A stretch of 36,179 nucleotides of DNA from Clostridium_AB sp036639235 (GTDB lineage Bacteria > Bacillota > Clostridia > Clostridiales > Caloramatoraceae). The notes beneath the pieces are model-generated. The model did not search any database, was not told where the DNA came from, and saw only the letters and a program-made list of their open reading frames with translations. This document shows, one piece after another, positions 16,674 through 23,650 of this stretch (positions are counted from its first letter, which is position 1; each line of letters opens with the position of its first letter). The DNA is taken from NCBI RefSeq assembly GCF_036639235.1, contig NZ_JAVWJB010000017.1, forward strand, positions 1 to 36,179, in the 5' to 3' direction. Position numbers and translations under genes: made by a program.

Positions 16674-17651
16674 ATGGGAAAAAGAAGGTTAAATCAGCAT
16701 ACGAAGCATGCAATAATTACGACAATAGTATCTATGTCTATTGCCCTATCAGCATATTTTACAATGTACTTTATGAATTTTAATCAGTATGAAAAGGATA
16801 TAAGTAATAAATTATACTTAATTGGAAATGAGCAAAAGCAGGCAATAGAAAGGCATCTATCTGATTTAAGACGGGAACTTAGGTTTGTTACTGGACTTGA
16901 GGAGGTTAAAACCCTTCAAAGAGAGAGGATAATGAGTATATTTAGCTACCTAACAACTACAAAAAAAATATATGATAATGTTGTTATAGCAGATTTAAAG
17001 GGTACAGTTTATTATGGATATACTGAAAATATTCGTAGCATATACTCAAGTGCATATTATGAAAAAGCAGTATATACAAAGACTGAAAGTTTTAATTTAA
17101 GGTATTTAGAAGGAAGTTACATTATTGAGGGGTGTATCCCTATTATAAATAATAATGTAGTTGTAGGGATTATCTATATGAAAATGTCCCTAGAAGAGGT
17201 TGTAGATATACTTCAAGGGTCAAGACAAGAGAAGGGACTTGAAAGTTATCTTGTAAATAAGGATGGGTATTTAATGACCCCATCAAAGAATATAGTTGAT
17301 GCAGTAGGTAAATCTAAGATAAACCTTAAAGCTTTAAGACTTAATATAGATCATAATTCAACAACGGTTTATAAGGATTACTCTGGTGCCGAAGTTTATG
17401 GGAGGTATTTCTCAATTGAAGGAAGTAACTGGACACTTGTTATAGAAAGTGACTATGAAGAAAGTATTCTTAAGCAGGAGCAGGGAAAACTTATTGCACA
17501 GTTAGGGGTAGCACTTCAGGGACTTATAATACTTGTACTTCAATTATTCCTAAAAAGAAAATTTGGAGTAGAGCTTTCAGATGAAGAATTAGATAGAGTC
17601 TCCAAAGGGTTAGGTATTGGAGGTGGCTTAGATGACAAGAACAATAATTAA
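16674..17651 (+). CDS. Membrane protein with dCache-like extracellular sensor region, no output domain (first of a pair)
   Basis: The ATG at 16674 lies 7 nt after GGAGGTGAT, inside a hairpin; the in-frame TTG 16656 is upstream of that site. The 325-aa product has TM1 (about 12-34), about 240 extracellular residues and TM2 (about 281-301), then a short charged tail. The extracellular part has dCache/PDC features: helix-rich start, IADLKGTVYYGYTENIRSIY, EGCIPIINNNVVVGIIYMKM, a second unit SYLVNKDGYLMTPS, and the closing YGRYFSIEGSNWTLVIESD. This is the layout of a chemoreceptor or histidine-kinase sensor, but there is no HAMP, methyl-accepting, kinase or GGDEF domain. The next gene overlaps by 20 nt and encodes a protein with the same layout. 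Ligand unknown. Confidence 0.75.
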   Translation: MGKRRLNQHTKHAIITTIVSMSIALSAYFTMYFMNFNQYEKDISNKLYLIGNEQKQAIERHLSDLRRELRFVTGLEEVKTLQRERIMSIFSYLTTTKKIYDNVVIADLKGTVYYGYTENIRSIYSSAYYEKAVYTKTESFNLRYLEGSYIIEGCIPIINNNVVVGIIYMKMSLEEVVDILQGSRQEKGLESYLVNKDGYLMTPSKNIVDAVGKSKINLKALRLNIDHNSTTVYKDYSGAEVYGRYFSIEGSNWTLVIESDYEESILKQEQGKLIAQLGVALQGLIILVLQLFLKRKFGVELSDEELDRVSKGLGIGGGLDDKNNN

Positions 17652-18540
17652 TATATTTAATAATAATAGAAGTAGAATAAAAACTTATATGGTAAACGGG
17701 CTAATAATTATAGTGGTAATACTTGGATTATATGGGCTATTTAATCTGCATGTATCTAATGTATATGTTAGGAACGTTTCTTCATTTGGTGAGATGTATG
17801 CAAATACTATTAATAATACGATAGGAGATTACACAAGTGAGGTAATAAATCTTAAGGGAGATAGTGATATAATCTCATTAAATAAGGAAAGTGTTGAAAG
17901 TAGGGTTGGATTTTTAAAATATTATCACAGTGACTATAAGGACATTATTGTAGTAGATAACAAGGGGGACATATATTCAGGATATGTTAATAATGTTAAA
18001 GAATATATGTATCAAGATTATATTCAAGGTGCACTACAAGGTGCCCTTACAACTAGTAAGCCTATTAAGGTACAGAATAAATGGTATATTGATTTTGCAG
18101 GTCCTATAGGAAAGGAAAATAGTAATGTACTAGGGGTTATAGCAATAAGAGTTAGTCTTGAGGATATTGTTGAGGATATATCACCTAAAACAGGTAATAA
18201 TATAGAGATTATTATAGTAGACAAGGAAGGGGCATTTATAGCAGGTGGGGGGAGAGTTAATAGAATAGTTGGAGAGGATAGTATAGATGTTAGAACGGTT
18301 AAGACAAGTATAGACTATTCCCCAAAGACACCATATAGAAATTTAGATAATGTTGAGGTATATGGAGTATATAGTGAACTTAATATTGGTGGATGGACTA
18401 TGATTTGTGAAATAGAAAATAATAGAGATAATGTTTATAAGGTATTAATTATAATGACCACAGTTAATATACTTTTACTTACATTTATTAATAAGTTAAT
18501 AGGGCTTCCATGTAGGATGACTTTTTTCAAAAGAAAGTAA
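17632..18540 (+). CDS. Membrane protein with dCache-like extracellular sensor region, no output domain (second of a pair)
   Basis: The ATG at 17632 overlaps the previous gene by 20 nt in another frame; GGAGGTGG lies just before it, so translation is probably coupled. The 302-aa product has TM1 (about 21-41), an extracellular dCache-like region (IVVDNKGDIYSGYVNNVKEY, FAGPIGKENSNVLGVIAIRV, IIIVDKEGAFIAGGGR, closing YGVYSELNIGGWTMICEIE) and TM2 (about 268-288), ending in a short basic tail. It shares order of elements with its neighbour, so the two look like diverged paralogues, perhaps a heterodimer. No cytoplasmic signalling domain is present. Partner and ligand are unknown. Confidence 0.75.
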   Translation: MTRTIINIFNNNRSRIKTYMVNGLIIIVVILGLYGLFNLHVSNVYVRNVSSFGEMYANTINNTIGDYTSEVINLKGDSDIISLNKESVESRVGFLKYYHSDYKDIIVVDNKGDIYSGYVNNVKEYMYQDYIQGALQGALTTSKPIKVQNKWYIDFAGPIGKENSNVLGVIAIRVSLEDIVEDISPKTGNNIEIIIVDKEGAFIAGGGRVNRIVGEDSIDVRTVKTSIDYSPKTPYRNLDNVEVYGVYSELNIGGWTMICEIENNRDNVYKVLIIMTTVNILLLTFINKLIGLPCRMTFFKRK

Positions 18541-18599
18541 AAAAATAAAGAATAGACAGAAGCTATTTAAAATTCCTTTTTTATTAATATTATATATTG

Positions 18600-18605
18600 T
18601 ATAAT
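18600..18605 (+). promoter_or_regulatory. Candidate -10 box for the 18643 gene
   Basis: TATAAT within TTGTATAATAG, 38 nt before the start codon; the -35 region is only T-rich. Confidence 0.4.
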
Positions 18606-18642
18606 AGAAAATAGGTAAACATTACGAAAAGGGGATGATTAA

Positions 18643-19191
18643 ATGCTTCAAAGATTAAGACTGAATCTTGAAGAATTAGAGTCAATGCTATATTTTTGGC
18701 AGGCAACAAGTGAAAGAGAAAAGGTTTCAGAGATTTATCTAAATGAGATCGCTAACATGAAGGGGCTTGCTTTAAGCTATAAGGTTGATAGTGAACTAAC
18801 TGCAGAGGGAGCTAGAAAAGTTCTTAGCTCAATCACAAACAGAGAGCTTCTATCACAAAAAACTAAAAGTGAAGCAAGACTTTGGAACTATAACATGTGG
18901 ATGCTTGAGGACCTTGAGTATACTAACATGATGATTGCTCCTTTAAAGCAACTTAATATTGATGATGTATTGTCAATGATAGGTGACGAAAAGTCAAAGT
19001 CAAAGTATGAGGAAATCGAAATTAGATTTTCACCACTATCAATGCAAGATGTTATATTCTCAAACAATACACTTGTGATTAACTTCTTTAAGGTTAGACC
19101 ATCACTAGAAGGTACAGGAGTACTTACTATTGATAATATAGAAGTTAAAGAATATATTAAGAATAAGCTAGTAGAGTTTATTAACGCTTAA
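18643..19191 (+). CDS. Conserved-looking protein of unknown function, 182 aa
   Basis: The ATG at 18643 follows AAAAGGGGATGATT. The product has no signal peptide, TM helix or metal motif that I can name. The N-terminal 125 residues are predicted mostly helical (LQRLRLNLEELESMLYFWQ, NEIANMKGLALSYKVD, RLWNYNMWMLEDLEYTNMM); the rest looks like beta strands (YEEIEIRFSPLSMQDVIFSN, TLVINFFKVRP, GTGVLTIDNIEVKEYI). It vaguely recalls a clostridial/spirochaete family named TDE2712, but I cannot confirm that. It seems to be transcribed alone, from the -10 box at 18600, and is followed by a very stable hairpin. Confidence 0.75.
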   Translation: MLQRLRLNLEELESMLYFWQATSEREKVSEIYLNEIANMKGLALSYKVDSELTAEGARKVLSSITNRELLSQKTKSEARLWNYNMWMLEDLEYTNMMIAPLKQLNIDDVLSMIGDEKSKSKYEEIEIRFSPLSMQDVIFSNNTLVINFFKVRPSLEGTGVLTIDNIEVKEYIKNKLVEFINA

Positions 19192-19206
19192 TATTTAAAT
19201 ATATAT

Positions 19207-19245
19207 TAATGACAGGCTGTTGACAAAGTCAACAGCCTGTCATTA
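19207..19245. terminator. Perfect 18-bp hairpin lacking a T run
   Basis: TAATGACAGGCTGTTGAC, a 3-nt AAA loop, and its exact complement GTCAACAGCCTGTCATTA. It starts 16 nt after the stop codon of the 182-aa gene. The sequence after it is AAAAAC, not T-rich, so as a classical + terminator it is incomplete; on the minus strand a TTTTT run precedes rather than follows it. It may protect a 3' end or belong to the structured block that follows. Confidence 0.65.
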
Positions 19246-19252
19246 AAAACCT

Positions 19253-19422
19253 GTTTTCATGAGACTTGCAAAGGGGTGCTAAAGCTACGAGGCGACGCTA
19301 AAGAGTCACTTGACCCCTTGAAAGGTATGGTAGGAGGCATAGGGCCCCCTTGATCATGGATTTAGATTTTTTATAAGATGAACAATTTAAGGTATTTCAA
19401 TTTAATTGAAATACCTTTTTTT
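19253..19422 (+). ncRNA. Candidate structured RNA/leader or repeat element ending in a terminator
   Basis: A locally G+C-rich block in AT-rich surroundings. CAAaGGGGTG pairs with CACttgaCCCCTTG around GCTAAAGC...ACGCTAAAG, and the outer segments CATGAgacttgcaAAGGGG and CCCCCTTGATCATG are imperfect inverted repeats, giving a multi-branched fold. After a T-rich stretch the block ends in a clear terminator, AAGGTATTTCAA/TTGAAATACCTT plus seven T (19389-19422). The next gene starts 136 nt later. The layout (structured RNA, terminator, gene) looks like a riboswitch leader for the ABC genes, but the conserved cores of the riboswitches I know are not seen. A dispersed intergenic repeat is the main alternative. 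The rest of this 366-nt gap holds nothing else visible. Confidence 0.45.
19389..19422 (+). terminator. Rho-independent terminator upstream of the ABC-2 exporter genes
   Basis: AAGGTATTTCAA, loop TTTAA, TTGAAATACCTT, then a run of T. It lies 170-200 nt after the 182-aa gene and 136 nt before the next start codon. Confidence 0.85.
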
Positions 19423-19557
19423 ATTGCTTGGATTATTTATTATTTATAAATTTTTAGACGATAGGAGACAAAGTATGTAGAGTAGTAAATGTTCTATAAT
19501 TTTCAAAAAAGCATAAGTATAATCTATAGGTCTAATAAACATAATGAAGGTGATAAT

Positions 19558-20367
19558 GTGAGCTGTAGATTTATTTATTTAGCATTTGAAAATTTAAAAA
19601 GGAGCTTTTTTAAGATAAGATTCTTAATAACAATTATAGGTTTAACCTTTATTATAGCCTATAGTGGAGCTTTTTTTAGCATATATGGAGGAAGCTTTGA
19701 GTGTACCTATAATGCAAATGATTATATTATTTATTTCTTAAATGACTTTACTATAATAGGAATCTTTTTACCCGTATTATTTATTATTTTTATATCCTCT
19801 ATATTTGCAGAGGGTGAAGTGAATTATATGTACATATCAAGGCTAAAGAGAAAAAGTGATATTTATAAGTCCTATATTTTGTCTATCTTTCTTTTAAGTG
19901 TTGTCTTTTTACTATTAACTATGACAGGGGTTTTTATATTATCCCTTGCTTTGGGGGAGTTTAATAATAATTGGAGTGAATTTGCAGCTGTGGTTATTAA
20001 GGACAAGGGGTATGGGGTATTAAGTGAGGTATATTCCCCAGTTACAAGTATCGTAATTTCAATTTGGTTATTATTTATATTACTTAATATAACCGGACTT
20101 ATATTTTATTTAGGATACAGCATATCCTTGGAGATTGGCCTGCCGATTCTTATAAACTCAATAATATTTATAATTTCAGGGGTATCACATAATTTTGAGA
20201 TTAACATGATATATAAAGCTTTACCTGGTTTTAATACCATTCTTTTATATCATGATGTAAAAACAATATATCCGAGTTTAGAATTCTCGTTTATTTATAT
20301 AATTGTGCTAATACTAACACTTATGTTGACCTCATACAGCATTACTAGAATAAAATTTAAATTCTAA
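19558..20367 (+). CDS. ABC-2-type membrane permease subunit
   Basis: I choose the GTG at 19558, preceded by GAAGGTGATAAT; the ATG at 19489 would add 23 polar residues without a ribosome binding site. The 269-aa product has about six TM helices (FLITIIGLTFIIAYSGAFF, IIGIFLPVLFIIFISSIFA, YILSIFLLSVVFLLLTMTG, VTSIVISIWLLFILLNITG, ILINSIIFIISG, FIYIIVLILTLMLTSYSI). The second is followed by the charged segment EGEVNYMYISRLKRKSDIYKS, as in ABC-2 exporters where a coupling helix meets the ATPase. The ATPase-like gene follows after 14 nt. The exported substrate cannot be predicted; similar pairs handle peptides, lipids or antibiotics. Confidence 0.75.
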   Translation: MSCRFIYLAFENLKRSFFKIRFLITIIGLTFIIAYSGAFFSIYGGSFECTYNANDYIIYFLNDFTIIGIFLPVLFIIFISSIFAEGEVNYMYISRLKRKSDIYKSYILSIFLLSVVFLLLTMTGVFILSLALGEFNNNWSEFAAVVIKDKGYGVLSEVYSPVTSIVISIWLLFILLNITGLIFYLGYSISLEIGLPILINSIIFIISGVSHNFEINMIYKALPGFNTILLYHDVKTIYPSLEFSFIYIIVLILTLMLTSYSITRIKFKF

Positions 20368-20381
20368 TATGGAGGGGTAGT

Positions 20382-20996
20382 ATGGAAGGGGTAAAGCTAA
20401 AAAATATAAATCTTGAAACAAGTGATGGGAAAAGTCTTAAGGATGTTAATATGTTATTTTCAAAAGGTGGAGTATATGGTATAGTTGGGGATAATTTCTC
20501 AGGTAGACGTGAAATACTTAATATAATCTGTGGATTATGTGGGGAATTTGTAGGAGAAGCCGTTGTTCTTGGCTATGATGTTAAGGTTTATAATGGGATA
20601 ATAGATGATATTGGCATGTCACTTGGTATAGAGGGCTTTATAGGAAACTACACAGCACTTAAGAATCTAACATCAATATCAGCAATTAGGGGGATAATTG
20701 GAAGGGATACCATATGTGATGCCCTATGCCTTGTTGGCCTTGAAGAATATATTGATGAAAAGGTTAACCAATATGATTTTTCCATGAAAAAAAGATTATC
20801 AATAGCTCAGTCAATTATGGAAAAGCCAAGGCTAATAGTAATAGATGAACCTTTTCAATATCTTGATAAGGAAGAGCGAGATGGAATAATGAAGCTTCTA
20901 AAGAGTATTAATGAACTTAGAAAAACAACAATAATACTTGGGGCAAGACACGATAATAATCTTATAGATATATGCAAGGAATTATATTACCTATAA
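20382..20996 (+). CDS. ABC transporter ATPase-like subunit with degenerate Walker A motif
   Basis: The ATG at 20382 follows TGGAGGGGTAGT. The 204-aa protein is a short ABC nucleotide-binding domain. The Walker A position reads G36-D-N-F-S-G41-R42-R43, so the invariant Lys and Ser/Thr are both Arg. The signature region is YDFSMKKRLSIAQ, related to YSLGMKKRL of NatA/BcrA-type exporters but without its Gly. Walker B is intact (LIVIDEPF, about 151-158) and a switch His is present (GARHD, H190). With both phosphate-binding residues replaced, normal ATP hydrolysis is doubtful. It is in an operon with the ABC-2 permease and is followed by a terminator. No second, intact ATPase gene is adjacent. Confidence 0.8.
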   Translation: MEGVKLKNINLETSDGKSLKDVNMLFSKGGVYGIVGDNFSGRREILNIICGLCGEFVGEAVVLGYDVKVYNGIIDDIGMSLGIEGFIGNYTALKNLTSISAIRGIIGRDTICDALCLVGLEEYIDEKVNQYDFSMKKRLSIAQSIMEKPRLIVIDEPFQYLDKEERDGIMKLLKSINELRKTTIILGARHDNNLIDICKELYYL

Positions 20997-21065
20997 TACC
21001 AAGTATTAAAGTATAGGATATAAGTTTGTTAATTTTAAAACTATGAATTCGTATATTTGACATAT

Positions 21066-21104
21066 AATAACCTATTATATTATGTTATGTAATAGGTTAT
21101 TTTT
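21066..21104 (+). terminator. Rho-independent terminator after the ABC-2 genes
   Basis: AATAACCTATTA/TAATAGGTTATT around a 12-nt loop, then TTTT AATTTT. Confidence 0.8.
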
Positions 21105-21174
21105 AATTTTAGGTATAATATTGTAGGATTTATTTGTATAAAGTTAAAATTAGGTTATTTTACTTGCGAAAGTA

Positions 21175-21202
21175 TTTACAAAATTTCTATTTATAGGATA
21201 AT
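21175..21202 (+). promoter_or_regulatory. Promoter of the ThrE-type exporter genes
   Basis: TTTACA (21175-21180), 16-nt spacer, GATAAT (21197-21202), 42 nt before the start codon. Confidence 0.55.
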
Positions 21203-21244
21203 GAATAGGGTCGATAAGTTATACAGGTTAAAGAAGGTGATTAA

Positions 21245-22006
21245 TTGGATACAAGTAAGGTTCTGCAGCTTGCAATGGATCTTGGAGAGATACTGCTAAC
21301 TAGTGGAGCAGAGGTATATAGGGTAGAAGAAACTATAAGACGTGTATGTAAGAGTTATGGAATAGAATGTGACTGCTTTGCAACCCTTACAGGTATATTT
21401 ATATCAACTGAGGGAACTAAAGACGATATACATTCTTTAACAACCATTAGAAGAATTAAGGATAGAAATGTTGACCTACATAAGATAGAGCTTGTAAATG
21501 CATTTTCAAGACAACTTGAAACCCAGAGGCTTTCATACTTTGATGCTATGAAAAAGATTGAGGAAATTAAAAAGAGACCATATTTTAGCTTTCCTATTAT
21601 GCTTTTAGCAGCTTCATTTAATGCATTTGTTTATAGCTGTTTATTTGGTGGAGATGCTGTTGATGGGATTATAGCATTTTTAATAAGTATGACTATCTTC
21701 TCACTTAAGGAGTATATGGCAAAGTACGGATTCTTTGAATTTTTACAGTTATTCCTATCAGGTATTATTGCAGGTGGTATGACATTAGTATTTGAGTTAT
21801 TTATACCAGATATTAATATTGATAAGGTTATAGTAGGAGCTATAATGGTATTTGTACCTGGAGTTGCTATAACAAGTGGTATTAAGGATGCACTTAATGG
21901 GGACATTGTTTCAAGTTCAGGTAGAATAGGTGAGGCTATACTAACAGCCTGTGCACTAGGTGCAGGAGTTGGTATTATGCTATTACTTGGAAATGCGTTA
22001 ATGTAA
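21245..22006 (+). CDS. Threonine/serine exporter family, large (ThrE N-terminal/DUF1212) subunit
   Basis: The TTG at 21245 follows AGAAGGTGAT. The 253-aa product has the N-terminal soluble part typical of ThrE (LAMDLGEILLTSGAEVYRVEETIRRVCKSYG, then CFATLTGIFIS and RIKDRNVDLHKIELVN) and about five TM helices from residue 115 on (FSFPIMLLAASFNAFVYSCLFGG, GIIAGGMTLVFELFIPD, IMVFVPGVAITSGIKDALNGD). ThrE exports threonine and serine by proton-motive force; in Firmicutes it is often split in two, as here. The small subunit gene follows after 12 nt. The substrate is inferred from the family. Confidence 0.85.
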   Translation: MDTSKVLQLAMDLGEILLTSGAEVYRVEETIRRVCKSYGIECDCFATLTGIFISTEGTKDDIHSLTTIRRIKDRNVDLHKIELVNAFSRQLETQRLSYFDAMKKIEEIKKRPYFSFPIMLLAASFNAFVYSCLFGGDAVDGIIAFLISMTIFSLKEYMAKYGFFEFLQLFLSGIIAGGMTLVFELFIPDINIDKVIVGAIMVFVPGVAITSGIKDALNGDIVSSSGRIGEAILTACALGAGVGIMLLLGNALM

Positions 22007-22018
22007 GGAGAGAAGAAT

Positions 22019-22492
22019 ATGTTAAGCGGAGATATGTTAATTGAAATTGTATTTGCGTTTCTTGGAAGTTTCTTTCCTGCAGTGTTTTTTAATATTGAAA
22101 GAAAGAATCTTTTCCTAGCTGGTATATCTGGTTCAATAGGATGGGTGCTATTTGCAGTATTTAAGGATATTACAGGTTCGGCTGCTATGGCTACTTTTGT
22201 AGGTGCAGGTGGTATTGGTATATATAGTGAGATTATGGCAAGGGTTAAGAAAACACCAGCATCAATATTCTCTATAACAGGTATATATCCACTGGTTCCT
22301 GGAATAACTGCATTTGATACTATTAAGTATATTGTAGAGGATAACCTAAGTATGGCACTATCTAAGGGAATAGAAACAGCAGCAGTTGCAGGAGCTATTG
22401 CCTTTGGAATAATGACTATAACAGCGGCTTTTCAGCTTGCAGTTAGAATTAAGCAAAGACGAAAAGAACTAAAATCAATTACAGATAATTAA
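22019..22492 (+). CDS. Threonine/serine exporter family, small (ThrE C-terminal/DUF3815) subunit
   Basis: The ATG at 22019 follows AAGGAGAGAAGAAT, 12 nt after the large subunit gene. The 157-aa product has four TM helices and the family motif TGIYPLVPGITAFDTIKYI (about 98-116) after ARVKKTPASIFS. Its helices supply the second half of the ThrE channel. No terminator hairpin is visible before the long palindrome at 22516. Confidence 0.85.
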   Translation: MLSGDMLIEIVFAFLGSFFPAVFFNIERKNLFLAGISGSIGWVLFAVFKDITGSAAMATFVGAGGIGIYSEIMARVKKTPASIFSITGIYPLVPGITAFDTIKYIVEDNLSMALSKGIETAAVAGAIAFGIMTITAAFQLAVRIKQRRKELKSITDN

Positions 22493-22515
22493 AATAAGAG
22501 GTTGTTTCAAGATTA

Positions 22516-22794
22516 TAAATTTTGGGATGACCTTTTGTGGTTTAGTGAGGTGGTAGGTGGTAGCCTCTAGGATATGCGGTGGGATTTTTCCAAGAAGGAC
22601 TAAGCTTGAAAAACAGCTTCACGCTAAGTGCAGTCATAAACTCGATTACCCTCAAACATATGACTTTACTAAGCGTGGAACTATTTTTCAAACTAAATCC
22701 TTCTAAGTCAAAACCCAATGATATCCCAGAGTCTACCACCTACCACCATTAACTTATCCCACTAAATAGGAAAGTAGACAGCTCTATTAACTGC
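22516..22794 (-). repeat. Intergenic palindromic repeat, copy B (long form)
   Basis: Read on the minus strand it starts GCAGTTAATAG, 8 nt after the terminator T-run of the ABC operon, and ends CCCAAAATTTA. Its core is a roughly 200-nt hairpin: GGTGGTAGGTGGTAG (22549-22563) is the exact complement of CTACCACCTACCACC (22733-22747), followed inward by CTCTaGGATAT/ATATCCcAGAG and about 60 nt of further imperfect pairing. Loop around CTCGATTACCCTC. A shorter copy lies at 1506-1646. There is no coding potential. It fills most of the 345-nt gap between convergent genes. Confidence 0.65.
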
Positions 22795-22801
22795 AAGAGC
22801 T

Positions 22802-22833
22802 AAAAAAAGGACCTCAAATAAATTTGAGATCCT
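22802..22833 (-). terminator. Terminator of the TrpX-type ABC operon
   Basis: On the minus strand AGGATCTCAAAT/ATTTGAGGTCCT is followed by seven T; it begins 5 nt after the stop codon of the ATPase gene. Confidence 0.9.
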
Positions 22834-22837
22834 CACT

Positions 22838-23650
22838 TTATGCGAATAGTGCTCTATCGCTAAGTTCGTTTTTAAAGTTTAGCTTTTCAAATGAGTCTAT
22901 AAGCTTTTCTATTGTAAGGGCTTTTTTCTCTTCCCCCTTAATGTCCATTATGATTTGACCTCTGTGAAGCATTATAAGTCTGTTTCCAGTCTTTATAGCA
23001 TGGTTAAGGTTATGTGTAACCATTAGTGAGGTCATGTTCTTTTCTTTAATTATTTCCTCTGTAAGTGTTAGTATTATTTCAGAGGTTTTAGGGTCAAGTG
23101 CCGCTGTGTGTTCATCTAGTAAAAGAAGATCTGGGTTAGACATTGTTGCCATAAGCAGGGCAAGTGACTGTCTTTGTCCCCCTGATAAATCTCCAACCTT
23201 AGTGTGAAGCTTATTTTCTAGTCCTAGGTTAAGTTTTTCAAGAAGGGATTTAAAGTAATCAACCTTACTCTTGTTAATACCAGGAGTTAGGTTAAATGCA
23301 CGCCCCTTATTGTATGCCATAGACAGGTTTTGTAGTATTGTCATTGATGGACTTGTTCCAAGTGTTGGGTCCTGAAATACTCTTCCTATAAACTTACATC
23401 TTTTATATTCTGCTGTGTGGGAAATATCCTTATTATTAAGGGTAATACTTCCCTCGTCAAGAGGAATCTTTCCTCCTACTATATTTAAAAGAGTTGATTT
23501 TCCAGCTCCGTTACTTCCTATAATAGTTATAAAGTCTCCATCTTCTATGTTAAGTGAAATACCCTTAAACAGGTAGTTTTCATTAACTGTTCCTTCTCCA
23601 AATGTTTTATGCAGATTCGCTAACTGAAGCAGAAGAATCACCTCCAACAT
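22838..23650 (-). CDS. ABC transporter ATPase of a TrpX-type importer
   Basis: A complete nucleotide-binding domain: Walker A GSNGAGKST (about 45-53), Q-loop VFQDPTLGTSP, signature LSGGQRQ, Walker B LLLLDEHTAALD, and switch MVTHN. The frame opens at the ATG 23650, which overlaps the permease gene by 44 nt and has no ribosome binding site. GGAGGTGAT lies inside the reading frame, and 8 nt after its GGAGG comes an in-frame CTG (23632) that would give the family-typical start LLQLANLHKTF. Translation may therefore begin at a CTG; see findings. It energises the permease encoded upstream. Its C-terminal ERALFA-type tail is SDRALFA. Confidence 0.9.
   Translation of the reverse strand: MLEVILLLQLANLHKTFGEGTVNENYLFKGISLNIEDGDFITIIGSNGAGKSTLLNIVGGKIPLDEGSITLNNKDISHTAEYKRCKFIGRVFQDPTLGTSPSMTILQNLSMAYNKGRAFNLTPGINKSKVDYFKSLLEKLNLGLENKLHTKVGDLSGGQRQSLALLMATMSNPDLLLLDEHTAALDPKTSEIILTLTEEIIKEKNMTSLMVTHNLNHAIKTGNRLIMLHRGQIIMDIKGEEKKALTIEKLIDSFEKLNFKNELSDRALFA

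Noticed and set aside
16656..16674. TTG start for the first dCache-like gene
   Set aside because: The ribosome binding site lies downstream of that codon and fits the ATG at 16674.
19257..19350. Two mini-ORFs within the structured block (seven and eight codons)
   Set aside because: They are too short and lack ribosome binding sites; the pairing explains the base pattern better.
19253..19370. Signal recognition particle RNA, 6S RNA, tmRNA or a known riboswitch
   Set aside because: The conserved SRP GGAAG-type loop, and the cores I know for SAM, cobalamin, TPP, glycine, lysine, purine, c-di-GMP and ZTP riboswitches are not visible.
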